From Stieleria neptunia (lineage in GTDB: Bacteria > Planctomycetota > Planctomycetia > Pirellulales > Pirellulaceae): DNA of 64,000 nucleotides. The notes beneath the pieces were generated by a model. It was not told where the DNA came from. It was given only the letters and a program-made list of their open reading frames with translations, and did no database searches. This document shows positions 35,118 to 43,864 of this stretch, in pieces. Where the stretch lies: NCBI RefSeq assembly GCF_007754155.1, contig NZ_CP037423.1:8738938-8802937 (forward strand). The letters run 5' to 3'. The translations under genes were made by a program, and so were the position numbers. Positions within the stretch are counted from its first letter, which is position 1. Every line of letters begins with the position of its first letter.

Positions 35118-36614
35118 TCAGGTTAGAAGTTCATGTCGAAGCCGTTCAAAATAATCCAACATCGGTCGCGGCACGCCGAGCGAATCGATCACGCCGGAGT
35201 GGCTTTGCACGTGCGGTTCGTTGTCCGCCCAGCCGTCCCAAACGATCCCATGCACCACGTGCTTGGCGAGCAGGGTGCGGACGATCGGTCCGGCGGTCCG
35301 AAGCTGATTGGCGGACAACTCCAATCGATTCGTACCGGTGATCAACGGCGATTGTTTGGACATCGCTTTCTCGTCTTCGCCGCACCCGCCGGGAATCGTC
35401 AGCTGTACCAGCATCGGCATCCCCAACGTCGCCCAGCGATCGATCATTTGACCAAAGTCGAGCGCCGATCGGGGCAACGTCGCGTCGCTGGAATAATTTA
35501 ATCGAACATCCAACCCGACGCCGGCCATTCCCAGCCCGCTGCGGGCGAGCGCATCGGCAAAGTGCAAAGCCGATATTCCGTCGCGGTGCTTTGCCAGGTA
35601 TTCGCCAAACGGCTGATCGAACGAAATGATCGCCGGCGTATTGGGATCGATGCGGCGAACGGTTTGCAGAACGGCGACCGCGAGCCGCATGACTTGCTCG
35701 TCGTCCAAGGCGATCGGCCCGGGTGTATTCAAACCCGCGGCACAATTCCAGAGCTGCACCGAGCCGCGATAGCGTTCCACGACACGTTGCGTGTACTGCG
35801 TGATCGACTGAACAAAGGAATCAAAGTTGTCTTCGATCAAATACATCCACGGCGGCATCAGCTGTTTGCGAAAGTCGATCAGCGGCCCCGCCAAGACACG
35901 AATCCCGCGTTCGACGCACCATTGAATCGTTCGATCGCTGGCCTCAAACTCGAAACGCCCCGCGTCGGACTCGATCGTCCCCCAGTTCAGCCGGACCGCC
36001 GCGCAGTTGAACGCTTTCTGGAAACGCGCGCTCAGTGCCGAGCGTGTCGGAGACGGCGGAATCACACTGCCGGCCAACAGCGTGCCGAGTTGCGGTTCAC
36101 GCTGCTTGCGATAGGCGATCGACTGGAGTGCGAACGATTCACCGAGATCGGCGATCGCTTGTTCGAGCGTGGCGATGGCCTGCAAGGCGTGTCGCGAACA
36201 CTCCTGAAGATCCGACCGGGCCTCGGCCGCATCGAGAAACTGCGACGTGCCCCGCGCCACCAACTCGGGGAATCGATCCCCCAGCGACAGCCCCGCCCGT
36301 TCCCAATTGCTGGACTGTTCCCGTGCCCGATAACAACTACCCCGGGCCAGTTCCAGGTACAGCAAATGCGGTTGCTCCTGAGGCATCAACGAACAGGTCG
36401 ACAGCGTGCGATAACCGAGCCCCTTGGTCGGACAGGTCAAATACAGCTTTCCCGACGTGTCGACCGGTCGAGATATCGAAAGAACGCCTCCCTTGACGCT
36501 GTTCTTGCATTCCCACGGTACACCTTCGATGCCGCAGATGTACGCATCTTTCCACAGCGTTTGTTTCAACAACTGGGTCGAATCGGATGGGACAGCGAAA
36601 TGAAATTGCCCCAT
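35118..36614 (-). CDS. GH10-like barrel protein lacking catalytic glutamates
   Basis: This 498-residue protein ends in a TIM barrel resembling xylanase family GH10: FNCAAVRLNWGTIESDAGRFEFEASDRTIQWC, then LAGPLIDF and a late HGIVWDGW segment. The acid/base region, usually WDVVNE, reads QLWNCAAGLN, and the nucleophile strand, usually TELD, reads VQLTIPGG, so both catalytic glutamates appear missing. The N-terminal 180 residues are a beta-rich then helical region. ATG 36614 is chosen over 36665. It heads the three-gene operon with the lactonase and lyase, so it may bind or sense a carbohydrate instead of cleaving it. No signal peptide is obvious from this start. Confidence 0.7.
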   Translation of the reverse strand: MGQFHFAVPSDSTQLLKQTLWKDAYICGIEGVPWECKNSVKGGVLSISRPVDTSGKLYLTCPTKGLGYRTLSTCSLMPQEQPHLLYLELARGSCYRAREQSSNWERAGLSLGDRFPELVARGTSQFLDAAEARSDLQECSRHALQAIATLEQAIADLGESFALQSIAYRKQREPQLGTLLAGSVIPPSPTRSALSARFQKAFNCAAVRLNWGTIESDAGRFEFEASDRTIQWCVERGIRVLAGPLIDFRKQLMPPWMYLIEDNFDSFVQSITQYTQRVVERYRGSVQLWNCAAGLNTPGPIALDDEQVMRLAVAVLQTVRRIDPNTPAIISFDQPFGEYLAKHRDGISALHFADALARSGLGMAGVGLDVRLNYSSDATLPRSALDFGQMIDRWATLGMPMLVQLTIPGGCGEDEKAMSKQSPLITGTNRLELSANQLRTAGPIVRTLLAKHVVHGIVWDGWADNEPHVQSHSGVIDSLGVPRPMLDYFERLRHELLT

Positions 36615-36864
36615 GGTGCGGGCCAAACAATCCGGTTGCGGGATGGAAGAGGCAAAGGTCAACATCCAGACTGGCAGAATCCGGAATCGGACGCCAGTTT
36701 ACCGACTGATCGTGCCGCTTGCGACCATAGCGGCCCGGTCGTCCCGAAACGCCACTGGTTGTGAGCCGCGTCGGATTCTCGACAATACGCCTGTCCGATC
36801 GCCGGTCCCGCAGCCGGAGGCCGACGCGGGAACAAAAGACCACCCCCAACCCCGAAAAATCGCC

Positions 36865-37773
36865 GTGACGCAGCCCGCTGAATCGCCCCCCGAATCGCTG
36901 TACGAATTCGACGATGCCGGAGCCTTGCTGACGACGCAGTTGCCGCTGCCACGAAAAAGCGGGAAAGTCCGCGACCTGTACGACTTGGGCGACGATTTAC
37001 TGGTCGTCAGCACCGATCGCATCAGTGCGTTCGACTTCATTTTGCCATGTGGGATCCCCGACAAGGGTCGCTTGCTGACGCAGATGAGCGCGTTCTGGTT
37101 CAACCACCTGGGCATCCGACATCACCTGAAATCGACGGCCGTCCCCCCGGATTTATCCGCATCCTTTGACACCGGCCCGCTGGAAGGCCGCATCATGGTG
37201 GTCGAAAAAGCAGACGTGGTGCCCTTCGAATGCGTGGCGCGGGGGTACCTGGAAGGCAGCGGCTGGCTGGAATACCAGCAGACCGGCGAAGTCTGTGGCA
37301 ACAAGCTTCCCGCGGGGTTGCGCCAATGCGATCGACTTCCCGAACCGATCTTTACCCCGGCAACGAAGGCCGAAGAAGGCCACGATGAGAACGTCAGCAT
37401 CGGGCGGATGATCGCGGACCTGGGCAGCGATCTGGCACTGCGCCTGCGCGCCGAAACGCTCAAGATCTACTCCGCCGCTGCCGACCACGCCCGCTCGCGC
37501 GGGATCCTGATCGCCGACACCAAGTTTGAATTCGGTTTGGTCGACGGCGAGGTTGTCTTGATCGACGAAGTCCTGACGCCCGACTCGTCACGTTTCTGGG
37601 ACGAATCGGTTTACGCCCCCGGCGCCGCCCAGCCCTCGTTCGACAAACAATTCGTCCGAGAGTGGCTGTCGCAATGCGGCTGGGATAAACAAAGTGATCC
37701 GCCGAAGCTGCCCGACGACATCATTTGGCAAACCGCGGCCAAGTATCGCGAAGCGTTCGAACGATTGGCATAG
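36865..37773 (+). CDS. purC: Phosphoribosylaminoimidazole-succinocarboxamide synthase
   Basis: This 302-residue enzyme joins CAIR and aspartate using ATP, a step in purine synthesis. Typical stretches are RKSGKVRDLYDLG near the start (ATP site), STDRISAFDFILP, FECVARGYLEGSGW and IADTKFEFGL. The length suits the longer, yeast-like type. The GTG at 36865 is proposed because no ATG occurs at the right distance; codons further upstream look non-coding and overlap the divergent GH10-like gene's control region. The stop TAG is followed at once by a dispersed TGGGATAGGC repeat. Confidence 0.93.
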   Translation: MTQPAESPPESLYEFDDAGALLTTQLPLPRKSGKVRDLYDLGDDLLVVSTDRISAFDFILPCGIPDKGRLLTQMSAFWFNHLGIRHHLKSTAVPPDLSASFDTGPLEGRIMVVEKADVVPFECVARGYLEGSGWLEYQQTGEVCGNKLPAGLRQCDRLPEPIFTPATKAEEGHDENVSIGRMIADLGSDLALRLRAETLKIYSAAADHARSRGILIADTKFEFGLVDGEVVLIDEVLTPDSSRFWDESVYAPGAAQPSFDKQFVREWLSQCGWDKQSDPPKLPDDIIWQTAAKYREAFERLA

Positions 37774-37779
37774 TGGCGC

Positions 37780-37861
37780 GTGGGATAGGCTTCCAGCCTG
37801 TCATGTGGGATAGGCTTCCAGCCTGTCATGCCAGCGTCGACAGGCTGGAAGCCTATCCCAC
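37780..37861. repeat. GTGGGATAGGCTTCCAGCC repeat, two direct and one inverted unit
   Basis: Units at 37780 and 37805 are direct; a third, inverted unit ends at 37861 (arms GATAGGCTTCCAGCCTGTC). It directly follows the purC stop and may act as its terminator. Variant of the AAGCTGGAAGCTTAC family. Confidence 0.82.
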
Positions 37862-37896
37862 TTCTCTACCGCCCGCTCGTAATGACTGACAGAGCA

Positions 37897-38052
37897 CTAG
37901 TGCTTTGTCAGCTTTCAATTTTCGAGCCTGCGTTTGTCGAGCGGAAAAGGGGTCAGGTACCAAAAACCAAATGGCCCGCAGGGTGCTTCGCATTTTTGGT
38001 ACCTGACCCCTTTTCCGCGGTACCGTAAGTATAAAAGTTGACGAAGCACTAG
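37897..38052. mobile_element. 156-bp MITE-like element, full copy (inverted)
   Basis: It begins CTAGTGCTTTGTCA and ends TGACGAAGCACTAG. It has the same length as 27108-27263 and differs from its reverse complement by about four bases. Its right CTAG supplies the stop codon TAG of the coproheme decarboxylase gene (38049-38051 on the minus strand). No coding sequence inside. Confidence 0.88.
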
Positions 38053-38888
38053 CGGACCTTGCAGTGATCTAAGATCTCGTCGGCGTCCGCGCGATAGCCC
38101 ACATAGAAGGGGCCGAACTCCGCGTACTTGGCACTGGCGATGTCAAAACGCATCTTGTAGACGATGTCCTTCAAGTAGTCCGGATTCCGCGCCCACAGCG
38201 TGACCATCCATTCCCAGTCATCCAAGCCGACACCGACGGTGATCAACTGAGACACCTTGCCGGCAAACGCGATCCCGCTTTGGGCGTGCTCGGCCATCAT
38301 CTTGTTGCGATGGCTGAACGGTTCGGTGAACCAGTTGGCGCCCGGCACGCGGCTCTTGTTCATCGGATAAAAACACGCCGCCGGCCACTCGGGAATCTCG
38401 GGACGCAAACGCTGCTCGTTCATCATCGGCAAACGTCGCTCATAGGCCGCCACCTTGGCTTTCAGCTCGTCCGATTCCGGATCAGCCCCTTCGCCAATCA
38501 ATCGATCCCTGAATCGCTCGATCGTCGGAACATATTCGCTGACTTCGCTGATCGAGACGAACGACCAAACCCCTTCGACGAATTGGCCCAGCGGCGGGGC
38601 GACCAACGATTGGTGAATCGCATCGACCTTCGCCGGGTCAGGGTCCATGACGACCACGCCAAAATCAGCCTCGTGGCCACTGATCCAATAGCTGGCGATC
38701 CGCTCCGGGGCGGCATCATCCGGCGGCGACAACGCCGCGCGGAATTGCGTCACACATTCCGGCGTCAACGGCGTCGCCATCGCTTCGCGGCGAAATCGAT
38801 AAAAGAAGTGACCGCAATGCCATCCGTTTTCCGGAATGGTCGAGGGTTCGGGAAGCGGGGCGGCGTGTGGACTGGGACGACCGGACAT
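38049..38888 (-). CDS. chdC: Coproheme decarboxylase / chlorite dismutase family (HemQ type)
   Basis: This 279-residue cytosolic protein matches the HemQ/ChdC family, which makes heme b from coproheme by two decarboxylations in the coproporphyrin-dependent route. Important sites are Tyr174 in FYPMNKSR (catalytic tyrosine region) and His201 in MMAEHAQSG (heme ligand). Other typical parts are WHCGHFFYRFRRE near the start and a late WMVTLWARN strand. The ATG at 38888 gives the family start. The C-terminal stop lies in the CTAG of the MITE-like repeat, so the insertion left the reading frame whole. Chlorite dismutase activity is less likely but possible. Confidence 0.88.
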   Translation of the reverse strand: MSGRPSPHAAPLPEPSTIPENGWHCGHFFYRFRREAMATPLTPECVTQFRAALSPPDDAAPERIASYWISGHEADFGVVVMDPDPAKVDAIHQSLVAPPLGQFVEGVWSFVSISEVSEYVPTIERFRDRLIGEGADPESDELKAKVAAYERRLPMMNEQRLRPEIPEWPAACFYPMNKSRVPGANWFTEPFSHRNKMMAEHAQSGIAFAGKVSQLITVGVGLDDWEWMVTLWARNPDYLKDIVYKMRFDIASAKYAEFGPFYVGYRADADEILDHCKVR

Positions 38889-39009
38889 AGGTGAAAAACG
38901 CAGTTGGGCGGGGGGAAAGAAAGGCAACCTCGAAGGCGATCGGTCGATTATCCCAGCTTTGCCGCTCGCGCGCAAGCCCCGTACCCTTGGACGACTCAAC
39001 CGTCGCCGA

Positions 39010-39205
39010 TCGCGCCGGCGGGCTGTCGATTGAGCCGGGATCTGCTGAGTCCATGGTGAGCCGCTGGCCGTAAGGCCTCGGGCGGGCGTCGCAGTGCCCG
39101 GCCGCTGACGCGCCCGCGGCTCACGAAACCGACAGCCCGCGAGCCGTCCGGTTGCGCTTTAAAAACAGCGTGAAAGACCGGAGGGCTCGCGCCCTACCGC
39201 TAACA
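39010..39205. repeat. Nested palindromic dispersed repeat
   Basis: Outer GCCGGCGGGCTGTCG-type and GCTCGCGCCCTACCGCTAAC arms surround the GTGAGCCGC...CGCGGCTCAC module. It lies between the divergent chdC and DUF1571 genes. 39206-39536 shows no gene; only a possible promoter of the DUF1571 gene would be expected there. Confidence 0.78.
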
Positions 39206-39536
39206 AAATGCTTCACTGGCTGACGCCACGTGCTGTGGTGTGAATCACGGGGCGAACCGGAATCCTTGAGGAAAAATCAGATCCCTCTAGCGGAATCATC
39301 GACTTTTTCGTTAACAGTGATCCCACCCAAGGCTCAAGCAGCATCCCGAGCGGAAACGGCTCCTTTAATCTGATTGTGTTGGTCCGGTCGAAACGCTCGG
39401 CAACGAGTACGACGATTGCTCCGGATGATTGCCTGCCAGTGGAACTCCTCATCTTCACGTAGCATCTGCGGCGATACGATCACCAAGGCCGTCCTTTTTT
39501 CCGGTCGTCCGACGCACGCGCAAGGAAGCAATCGAG

Positions 39537-40409
39537 ATGCAACGACGTCAATTTCTCGCCCTTCTGGGCTCACTCGCAGCGACCTCCGCTGCCGAACAAT
39601 CGTTCGCCACGCCGCCCCACTTGGTTGAACCGGTCCATCGCGTGGCCAACGCGGCCAGCCTGGCCCCCAGCCCCCCGGTCAAACTCTCGGCACTCGACGA
39701 GGCACTGATGCGGGCCCGCCGGAGCTTGGCGAACTGCAAAAGCACCATCAATGACTACACGGCGCTCTTGATCAAACGGGAACGGATCGGCGACACGCTC
39801 GGCCCGCACGAATACATGTCGGCGAAAATTCGCTGCCGAAAGGTCGTCGACAACCAGATCGTCCAACCGCTCAGCGTCTACTTGAGCTTCGTCAAACCGG
39901 CCAGCATCAAGGGCCGCGAAGTGCTGTACGTGGAAGGCCAGAACAACGGAAATCTGATCGCACACGAAGGCGGATTCAAAGGACGCTTTCTGCCGACGGT
40001 CAATCTGCCGCCGACCGGTACGCTGGCCATGCGCGGGCAGCGGTACCCGATGACGGAGATCGGCCTGGAAAATCTGCTCGTCAAACTGATCGAGCGGGGC
40101 GAGCAAGCCAAACAACTGCCGGACGTCAAAGCCGAGATGCGAACCGGCATCAAGGTCAACGACCGCCCCTGCATGTTGCTGACCGTCACCCAGCCCACAC
40201 CGCGACCGGACCTGCTGTTCTATCAGGCCAAGGTGTACATGGACGAAGAACTGAATGTGCCGATCCGCTACGTGGCCTACGATTGGCCCGCGCCGGGCCA
40301 AGAGAAGCTGTCGGTGATCGAAGAGTACAACTACTTGAACTTGAAGCTGAACGTCGGCTTGACCGACGCGGACTTCGATCCGAACAACTCGAAGTACAAT
40401 TTTTATTGA
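39537..40409 (+). CDS. DUF1571 family secreted protein
   Basis: This 290-residue protein starts MQRRQFLALLG, a signal peptide with a twin Arg but without the full Tat motif, and matches the DUF1571 family of planctomycetes. Typical stretches are LIKRERIGDTLGPHEYMSAKIRCRK and WPAPGQEKLSVIEEYNYLNLKLNVGLTD. The role is unknown; the fold resembles LolA-type lipid or lipoprotein carriers, as a hypothesis. The ATG at 39537 has AAGGA upstream at good distance. It is followed after 126 bp by an inverted repeat pair. Confidence 0.88.
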   Translation: MQRRQFLALLGSLAATSAAEQSFATPPHLVEPVHRVANAASLAPSPPVKLSALDEALMRARRSLANCKSTINDYTALLIKRERIGDTLGPHEYMSAKIRCRKVVDNQIVQPLSVYLSFVKPASIKGREVLYVEGQNNGNLIAHEGGFKGRFLPTVNLPPTGTLAMRGQRYPMTEIGLENLLVKLIERGEQAKQLPDVKAEMRTGIKVNDRPCMLLTVTQPTPRPDLLFYQAKVYMDEELNVPIRYVAYDWPAPGQEKLSVIEEYNYLNLKLNVGLTDADFDPNNSKYNFY

Positions 40410-40535
40410 TCGCCGACCGCCCCCTGACGCCGGGCGCCTCTCCGCAGCCCAATTCCCGGGCAGTGGATCCGGTGAACCATCGTTCCGTGGGGAATCGTCA
40501 GGAACTTCGGAACAACAAGTGACAGGAATTGATTG

Positions 40536-40591
40536 TGGGATAGGCTTCCAGCCTGTCGTTTTCGCGATGACAGGCTGGAAGCCTATCCCAC
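40536..40591. terminator. Hairpin of GTGGGATAGGCTTCCAGCC arms
   Basis: Perfect inverted 22-bp arms (from GTGGGATAGG at 40536 and ending CCTATCCCAC at 40591) are separated by a short loop. It lies between the convergent DUF1571 and gatC genes, so a two-way terminator role is plausible. Confidence 0.65.
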
Positions 40592-40624
40592 CTATTGTTC
40601 CGGGGATCTTTAATTAGAGATCCA

Positions 40625-40918
40625 CTACGCCGATCCTAAGACCGGCGGCACGAGAAAGCACTCGTCGTCTGCGGCCGGGGAATTGGCCAGGGCAGCGGCT
40701 CGATCCAGCCCCGGCGTGATCTCGTCACGACGCCAGCGGTTATCGACGTCCAGCGCCGTCGTCATCGGCTCGACATCGCTGGTGTCCAGCTCGGACAACT
40801 TTGCGACGAAACCGAGAATGCTTTCCAACTGGGGGCCGAGATGTTCGACCTCTTCGTCGGAAATTTCTAACCGCGCCAGCAGGGCCAGCTTGCGGACGTC
40901 GTCTGCAGAGAGTGCCAT
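40625..40918 (-). CDS. gatC: Asp-tRNA(Asn)/Glu-tRNA(Gln) amidotransferase subunit C
   Basis: This 97-residue protein is the small GatC subunit that stabilises the GatA amidase on GatB, needed to form Gln-tRNA or Asn-tRNA by transamidation. Typical parts are DDVRKLALLARLEIS near the start, the LSELDTSDVEPMTTALD belt and a late hydrophobic tail. Length is normal. It follows rpmB by 17 bp on the same strand, so both are probably co-transcribed. gatA and gatB are not in the window. Confidence 0.95.
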   Translation of the reverse strand: MALSADDVRKLALLARLEISDEEVEHLGPQLESILGFVAKLSELDTSDVEPMTTALDVDNRWRRDEITPGLDRAAALANSPAADDECFLVPPVLGSA

Positions 40919-40935
40919 GACTTCCTCGCGGTCAG

Positions 40936-41202
40936 CTATTTGGCGCCACTGACGTCAAACGGCTTGGTGTGCACCCGCTTGCGAATCGCTCCGCTGCGAA
41001 TGCACTGCACACAAACGCGCATCGACTTGTTGACGCCGTCGGGCAGCGTCACGTGGACCTTCTGCAGGTTGGGGACAAATTTGCGACGGGTGATTCCGGT
41101 GATTTTTGTACCGACACCGCCCAAATACTTCGCTTTACCGCGAGTTTCGATGCGATTGCCCATCTGCACTTTCTTGCCGCAAACTTCACATTGTCGTGCC
41201 AT
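40936..41202 (-). CDS. rpmB: 50S ribosomal protein L28
   Basis: This 88-residue basic protein is bL28 of the zinc-binding kind: Cys5/Cys8 and Cys64/Cys67 form the CxxC pairs. Typical stretches are CGKKVQMGNRIETRGKAKYLGG and RRKFVPNLQKV. It is a structural component of the large ribosomal subunit. It begins a short operon with gatC. The region 41203-41533 upstream holds no gene I can support and should contain the divergent promoters of this operon and the downstream lipoprotein gene. Confidence 0.97.
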   Translation of the reverse strand: MARQCEVCGKKVQMGNRIETRGKAKYLGGVGTKITGITRRKFVPNLQKVHVTLPDGVNKSMRVCVQCIRSGAIRKRVHTKPFDVSGAK

Positions 41203-41533
41203 GGCACCTTTTCCCCCATCGTATCGCGTGGGGGCTCCTCAGCCGGTTTGTTCGTTGGATTGCTTATTGTGTTGTCATCGACTTCGACTTTCGCCGGAAA
41301 TGCGTCGAAGGGTCAAGACTATACAAACACAAGGGATCGGGCGAAAGAAGTAATCCCCCACCAATCTTTCTTGAGTGAAAGAGAGCAGATTTCTCAAGAT
41401 CCAGGTCCGGGCGGCCGAAAACTCTTCCTAAGCCTCCTTCCCGGACGCATTTCCCGTCGAATTCGGCACTCCCCGACGGCTTGCGACCAGCAACACTGCG
41501 TCTTGCGACCATCCAAAACTGAGCCTTGCGACT
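41203..41533. other. Gene-free divergent promoter region
   Basis: Between rpmB (minus) and the lipoprotein gene (plus). No repeat, RNA gene or coding stretch was recognised. It should hold promoters for both sides; I could not assign -35/-10 boxes with confidence. Confidence 0.6.
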
Positions 41534-42163
41534 ATGACCGCCTCCGATCGCATCATCGAATCACCTGGAAATACGGCCATCCTCCCCCACCGTGTCTCGC
41601 TGGTCCGGTGGGCGACCGCTTCCGTGGCTCCGCTGTTGATCGCCATGGCCACCGGGTGCTCCACACTCCCCTCGGCACGAGGGCTGGACCTGATGAATCC
41701 CTCCGCGAGCCTGCTATTCCCCGGATCGGCGAAAAACGCATCGCCCTACGAGATGCTCGACGGCACCGTGCCGACGACCGCATTTTCGGGCGATGCCGGG
41801 ATGACCGAGGAGGCCTATCACAAGATCCGTGAAGCCAAAGCACAAAACGCGATCGTGCTGCAAGTCGCCGAAGATGAGCAGCCGGTCCGAGTCCTGCCGC
41901 TGCCGCCCGGCCAAAAAAGCGTCTTTGTCAGCGAATTGCTGACCCAAACCGGCGTGCTCCGCAAGCTCGGCGGCGTCCAGGCGACGCTCTACCGCCCCTC
42001 GCCGGATTCGATTTCCGGGGTGCGAATGGAGATTCAATTCGCCGACGACGGGACCGTCGACCCGACGACCGACTACGGGCTGCGGCCCGGGGACCGCGTC
42101 CAGATCCAAAAGAAGACGACGACCGCCATCGAGAGCCTGGTCAACATGGCCCTGCGTCGCTAG
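41534..42163 (+). CDS. Lipoprotein of unknown function
   Basis: This 209-residue protein has a long n-region, then a hydrophobic segment (WATASVAPLLIAMATGC) with a lipobox ending ATGC at Cys42. The mature part includes a Pro-rich strand (VRVLPLPPGQKSVFVSELLTQTGVLRKLGG) and a late YGLRPGDRVQIQKK that resembles the end of SLBB/polysaccharide-export repeats. It may sit in the periplasm as part of a polysaccharide or envelope system, but this is only suggestion. Next gene on the same strand starts 147 bp later. Confidence 0.7.
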   Translation: MTASDRIIESPGNTAILPHRVSLVRWATASVAPLLIAMATGCSTLPSARGLDLMNPSASLLFPGSAKNASPYEMLDGTVPTTAFSGDAGMTEEAYHKIREAKAQNAIVLQVAEDEQPVRVLPLPPGQKSVFVSELLTQTGVLRKLGGVQATLYRPSPDSISGVRMEIQFADDGTVDPTTDYGLRPGDRVQIQKKTTTAIESLVNMALRR

Positions 42164-42310
42164 ATCCCTGGGCACTTCAAGATGGAGCGTGCCGCGACGT
42201 GAACCACTGGAAGTCGGCTGTGGTGCTACGATAATATGAAGACAACACGCCGCGTTGTCTTTGCCCCACCTCTTCCGTGCGATCCCGATCGGGTTGCTGG
42301 CGAGCCGTCC

Positions 42311-43804
42311 ATGTCTGAAATCGTCCATTGCCCGAAGTGCCATTCCGCCGTCACGGTCGGTGCGGACCAAGCCGGCAGACGTGTGCAGTGCCCCAGTTGC
42401 TTGAAGGAATTCTTTGCCCCTTCGTCGCTCGGCGGAGCCGGATCGAGCGCCGAGGATGAGGATTGGCTGTCGCTGGCGGATCCGCCGGCGGCGACCGCTG
42501 CGTCCAAGGCGACCGAATCCGAATCCCCCCAAGCCCCCTCGCCGGAATCCGACGACGAGGATCTGCTCGGCGAAAACCCGTTCGTCGACCTCCCCACTGG
42601 GGAAGGCCTGGGCAGCGAATCCGATCCGGACGACCTGTTCGCAGGACTGCCATCTCTGGACGCGTTGCCATCACCGGATGAACTGCCGAGTTTTGCGGCC
42701 GGCCCAACGTCAGGCCCGACATCGAGTTCAGCGTCCGGCGCAGTGTCCGGTCCAGCGGCGGCGGCCAAACCGACTCCGCAACCCGAAGCCGCCGCAACGA
42801 TCGATCCGAACGAAGAGTTCCGGGTGACCTGTCCAATCTGCGGCAGCATGCTGTCGGCGAAAGCCAAGCAGACCGGCAAGACCATCAAATGCGGTGACTG
42901 CTACAGCGAAGTCCGCGTTCCCAAGCCGCCGAAAAAGAAGACTCAGCCGCAGCGTGACGACAACGCCGAAACGTTTCATTTCGCCGAAACGGGTGCGTCG
43001 GGGCGGCCGGCGGATCCGTTCAAGAAGAGCGCGGACGAACTGCTGCGAGAGGCCGCTCGAGAGCCCGACGAGAAGCAGTCCGAACCGGCCTTCGATGCGC
43101 CGAGCACGATCGGATGGTTCAAAACGGTCTTCGGGATCTTTGTCGACCCCGGGGTCATCAGCCATTTCCTGGGGCTGGCGATCCTGCTGGCGATCCCGGC
43201 GGCCTTGACGGTCGCGATGCCGGTCTTTGCACTCGGGATGTTCCCGTTGGGATTACTCGGCATCACCCTGACGGTTTCGTGCGGATTCGCGATTCTGTTC
43301 GGCGTCGCCAACGAACACGACCGCATCGAAGACTGGCCCACGCTGGACCCGCCTGCGTGGTTTGAATCGCTGTGGCTGGTGATTGCGGCGACCGCGATCG
43401 CCGTGGGGCCGCCCTACGTGATCGCGACTGTGTTTGGCGCCGTCCCGGTGATCAAGTTGGGGCTGGTGATGTTCTCGATCTACGCCGCGTTTCCGATCAT
43501 CTTGCTTTCGATGCTGGACGAGCAATCGATCACGTCGCCATTTTCCGCCGACGTCGGCAAAAGCATCACACGGTGCCAGGAAGAGTGGGGCGCCTTCTAC
43601 TTCTCGACCGGCCTCTTGTTTGCCACCCTGTTCGGCTACTTTGTGATGGTTTCCTTGTCCCCGGCCAGCATCGCGATCGGCGTGACCCTGTCGATCGGCG
43701 TGGTGTTCATGTACTTCGCCATCCTGGGGCGGCTGGCACTGGCGATCGGCGAAGTGGTCGACCTGACGGCCTTGGACAACGACGACGAAGACGAAGAGCA
43801 ATAA
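42311..43804 (+). CDS. Zinc-ribbon membrane protein of unknown function
   Basis: This 497-residue protein has two zinc-ribbon motifs: CPKCHS...CPSC near the start (about 7-30) and CPIC...CGDC at about 176-198, with a Pro/Glu/Asp-rich linker between. The C-terminal half (about 290-485) has several transmembrane helices (GLAILLAIPAALTVAMPVFALGMF and later ones). The ribbons would face the cytosol and bind nucleic acid or protein. The ATG at 42311 is chosen over upstream codons since the first CxxC starts close after it. Similar combinations are common in planctomycetes, without a known function. Confidence 0.78.
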   Translation: MSEIVHCPKCHSAVTVGADQAGRRVQCPSCLKEFFAPSSLGGAGSSAEDEDWLSLADPPAATAASKATESESPQAPSPESDDEDLLGENPFVDLPTGEGLGSESDPDDLFAGLPSLDALPSPDELPSFAAGPTSGPTSSSASGAVSGPAAAAKPTPQPEAAATIDPNEEFRVTCPICGSMLSAKAKQTGKTIKCGDCYSEVRVPKPPKKKTQPQRDDNAETFHFAETGASGRPADPFKKSADELLREAAREPDEKQSEPAFDAPSTIGWFKTVFGIFVDPGVISHFLGLAILLAIPAALTVAMPVFALGMFPLGLLGITLTVSCGFAILFGVANEHDRIEDWPTLDPPAWFESLWLVIAATAIAVGPPYVIATVFGAVPVIKLGLVMFSIYAAFPIILLSMLDEQSITSPFSADVGKSITRCQEEWGAFYFSTGLLFATLFGYFVMVSLSPASIAIGVTLSIGVVFMYFAILGRLALAIGEVVDLTALDNDDEDEEQ

Positions 43805-43830
43805 TCGGGTTGGCAACGGGCGGAAAGCAA

Positions 43831-43853
43831 GTGGGAGAGGCTTCCAGCCTGTC
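43831..43853. repeat. GTGGGAGAGGCTTCCAGCC repeat, single copy
   Basis: Single variant unit between the convergent membrane-protein gene and thiG, 11 bp past the thiG stop. Confidence 0.7.
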
Positions 43854-43864
43854 AACCCCGCCTC

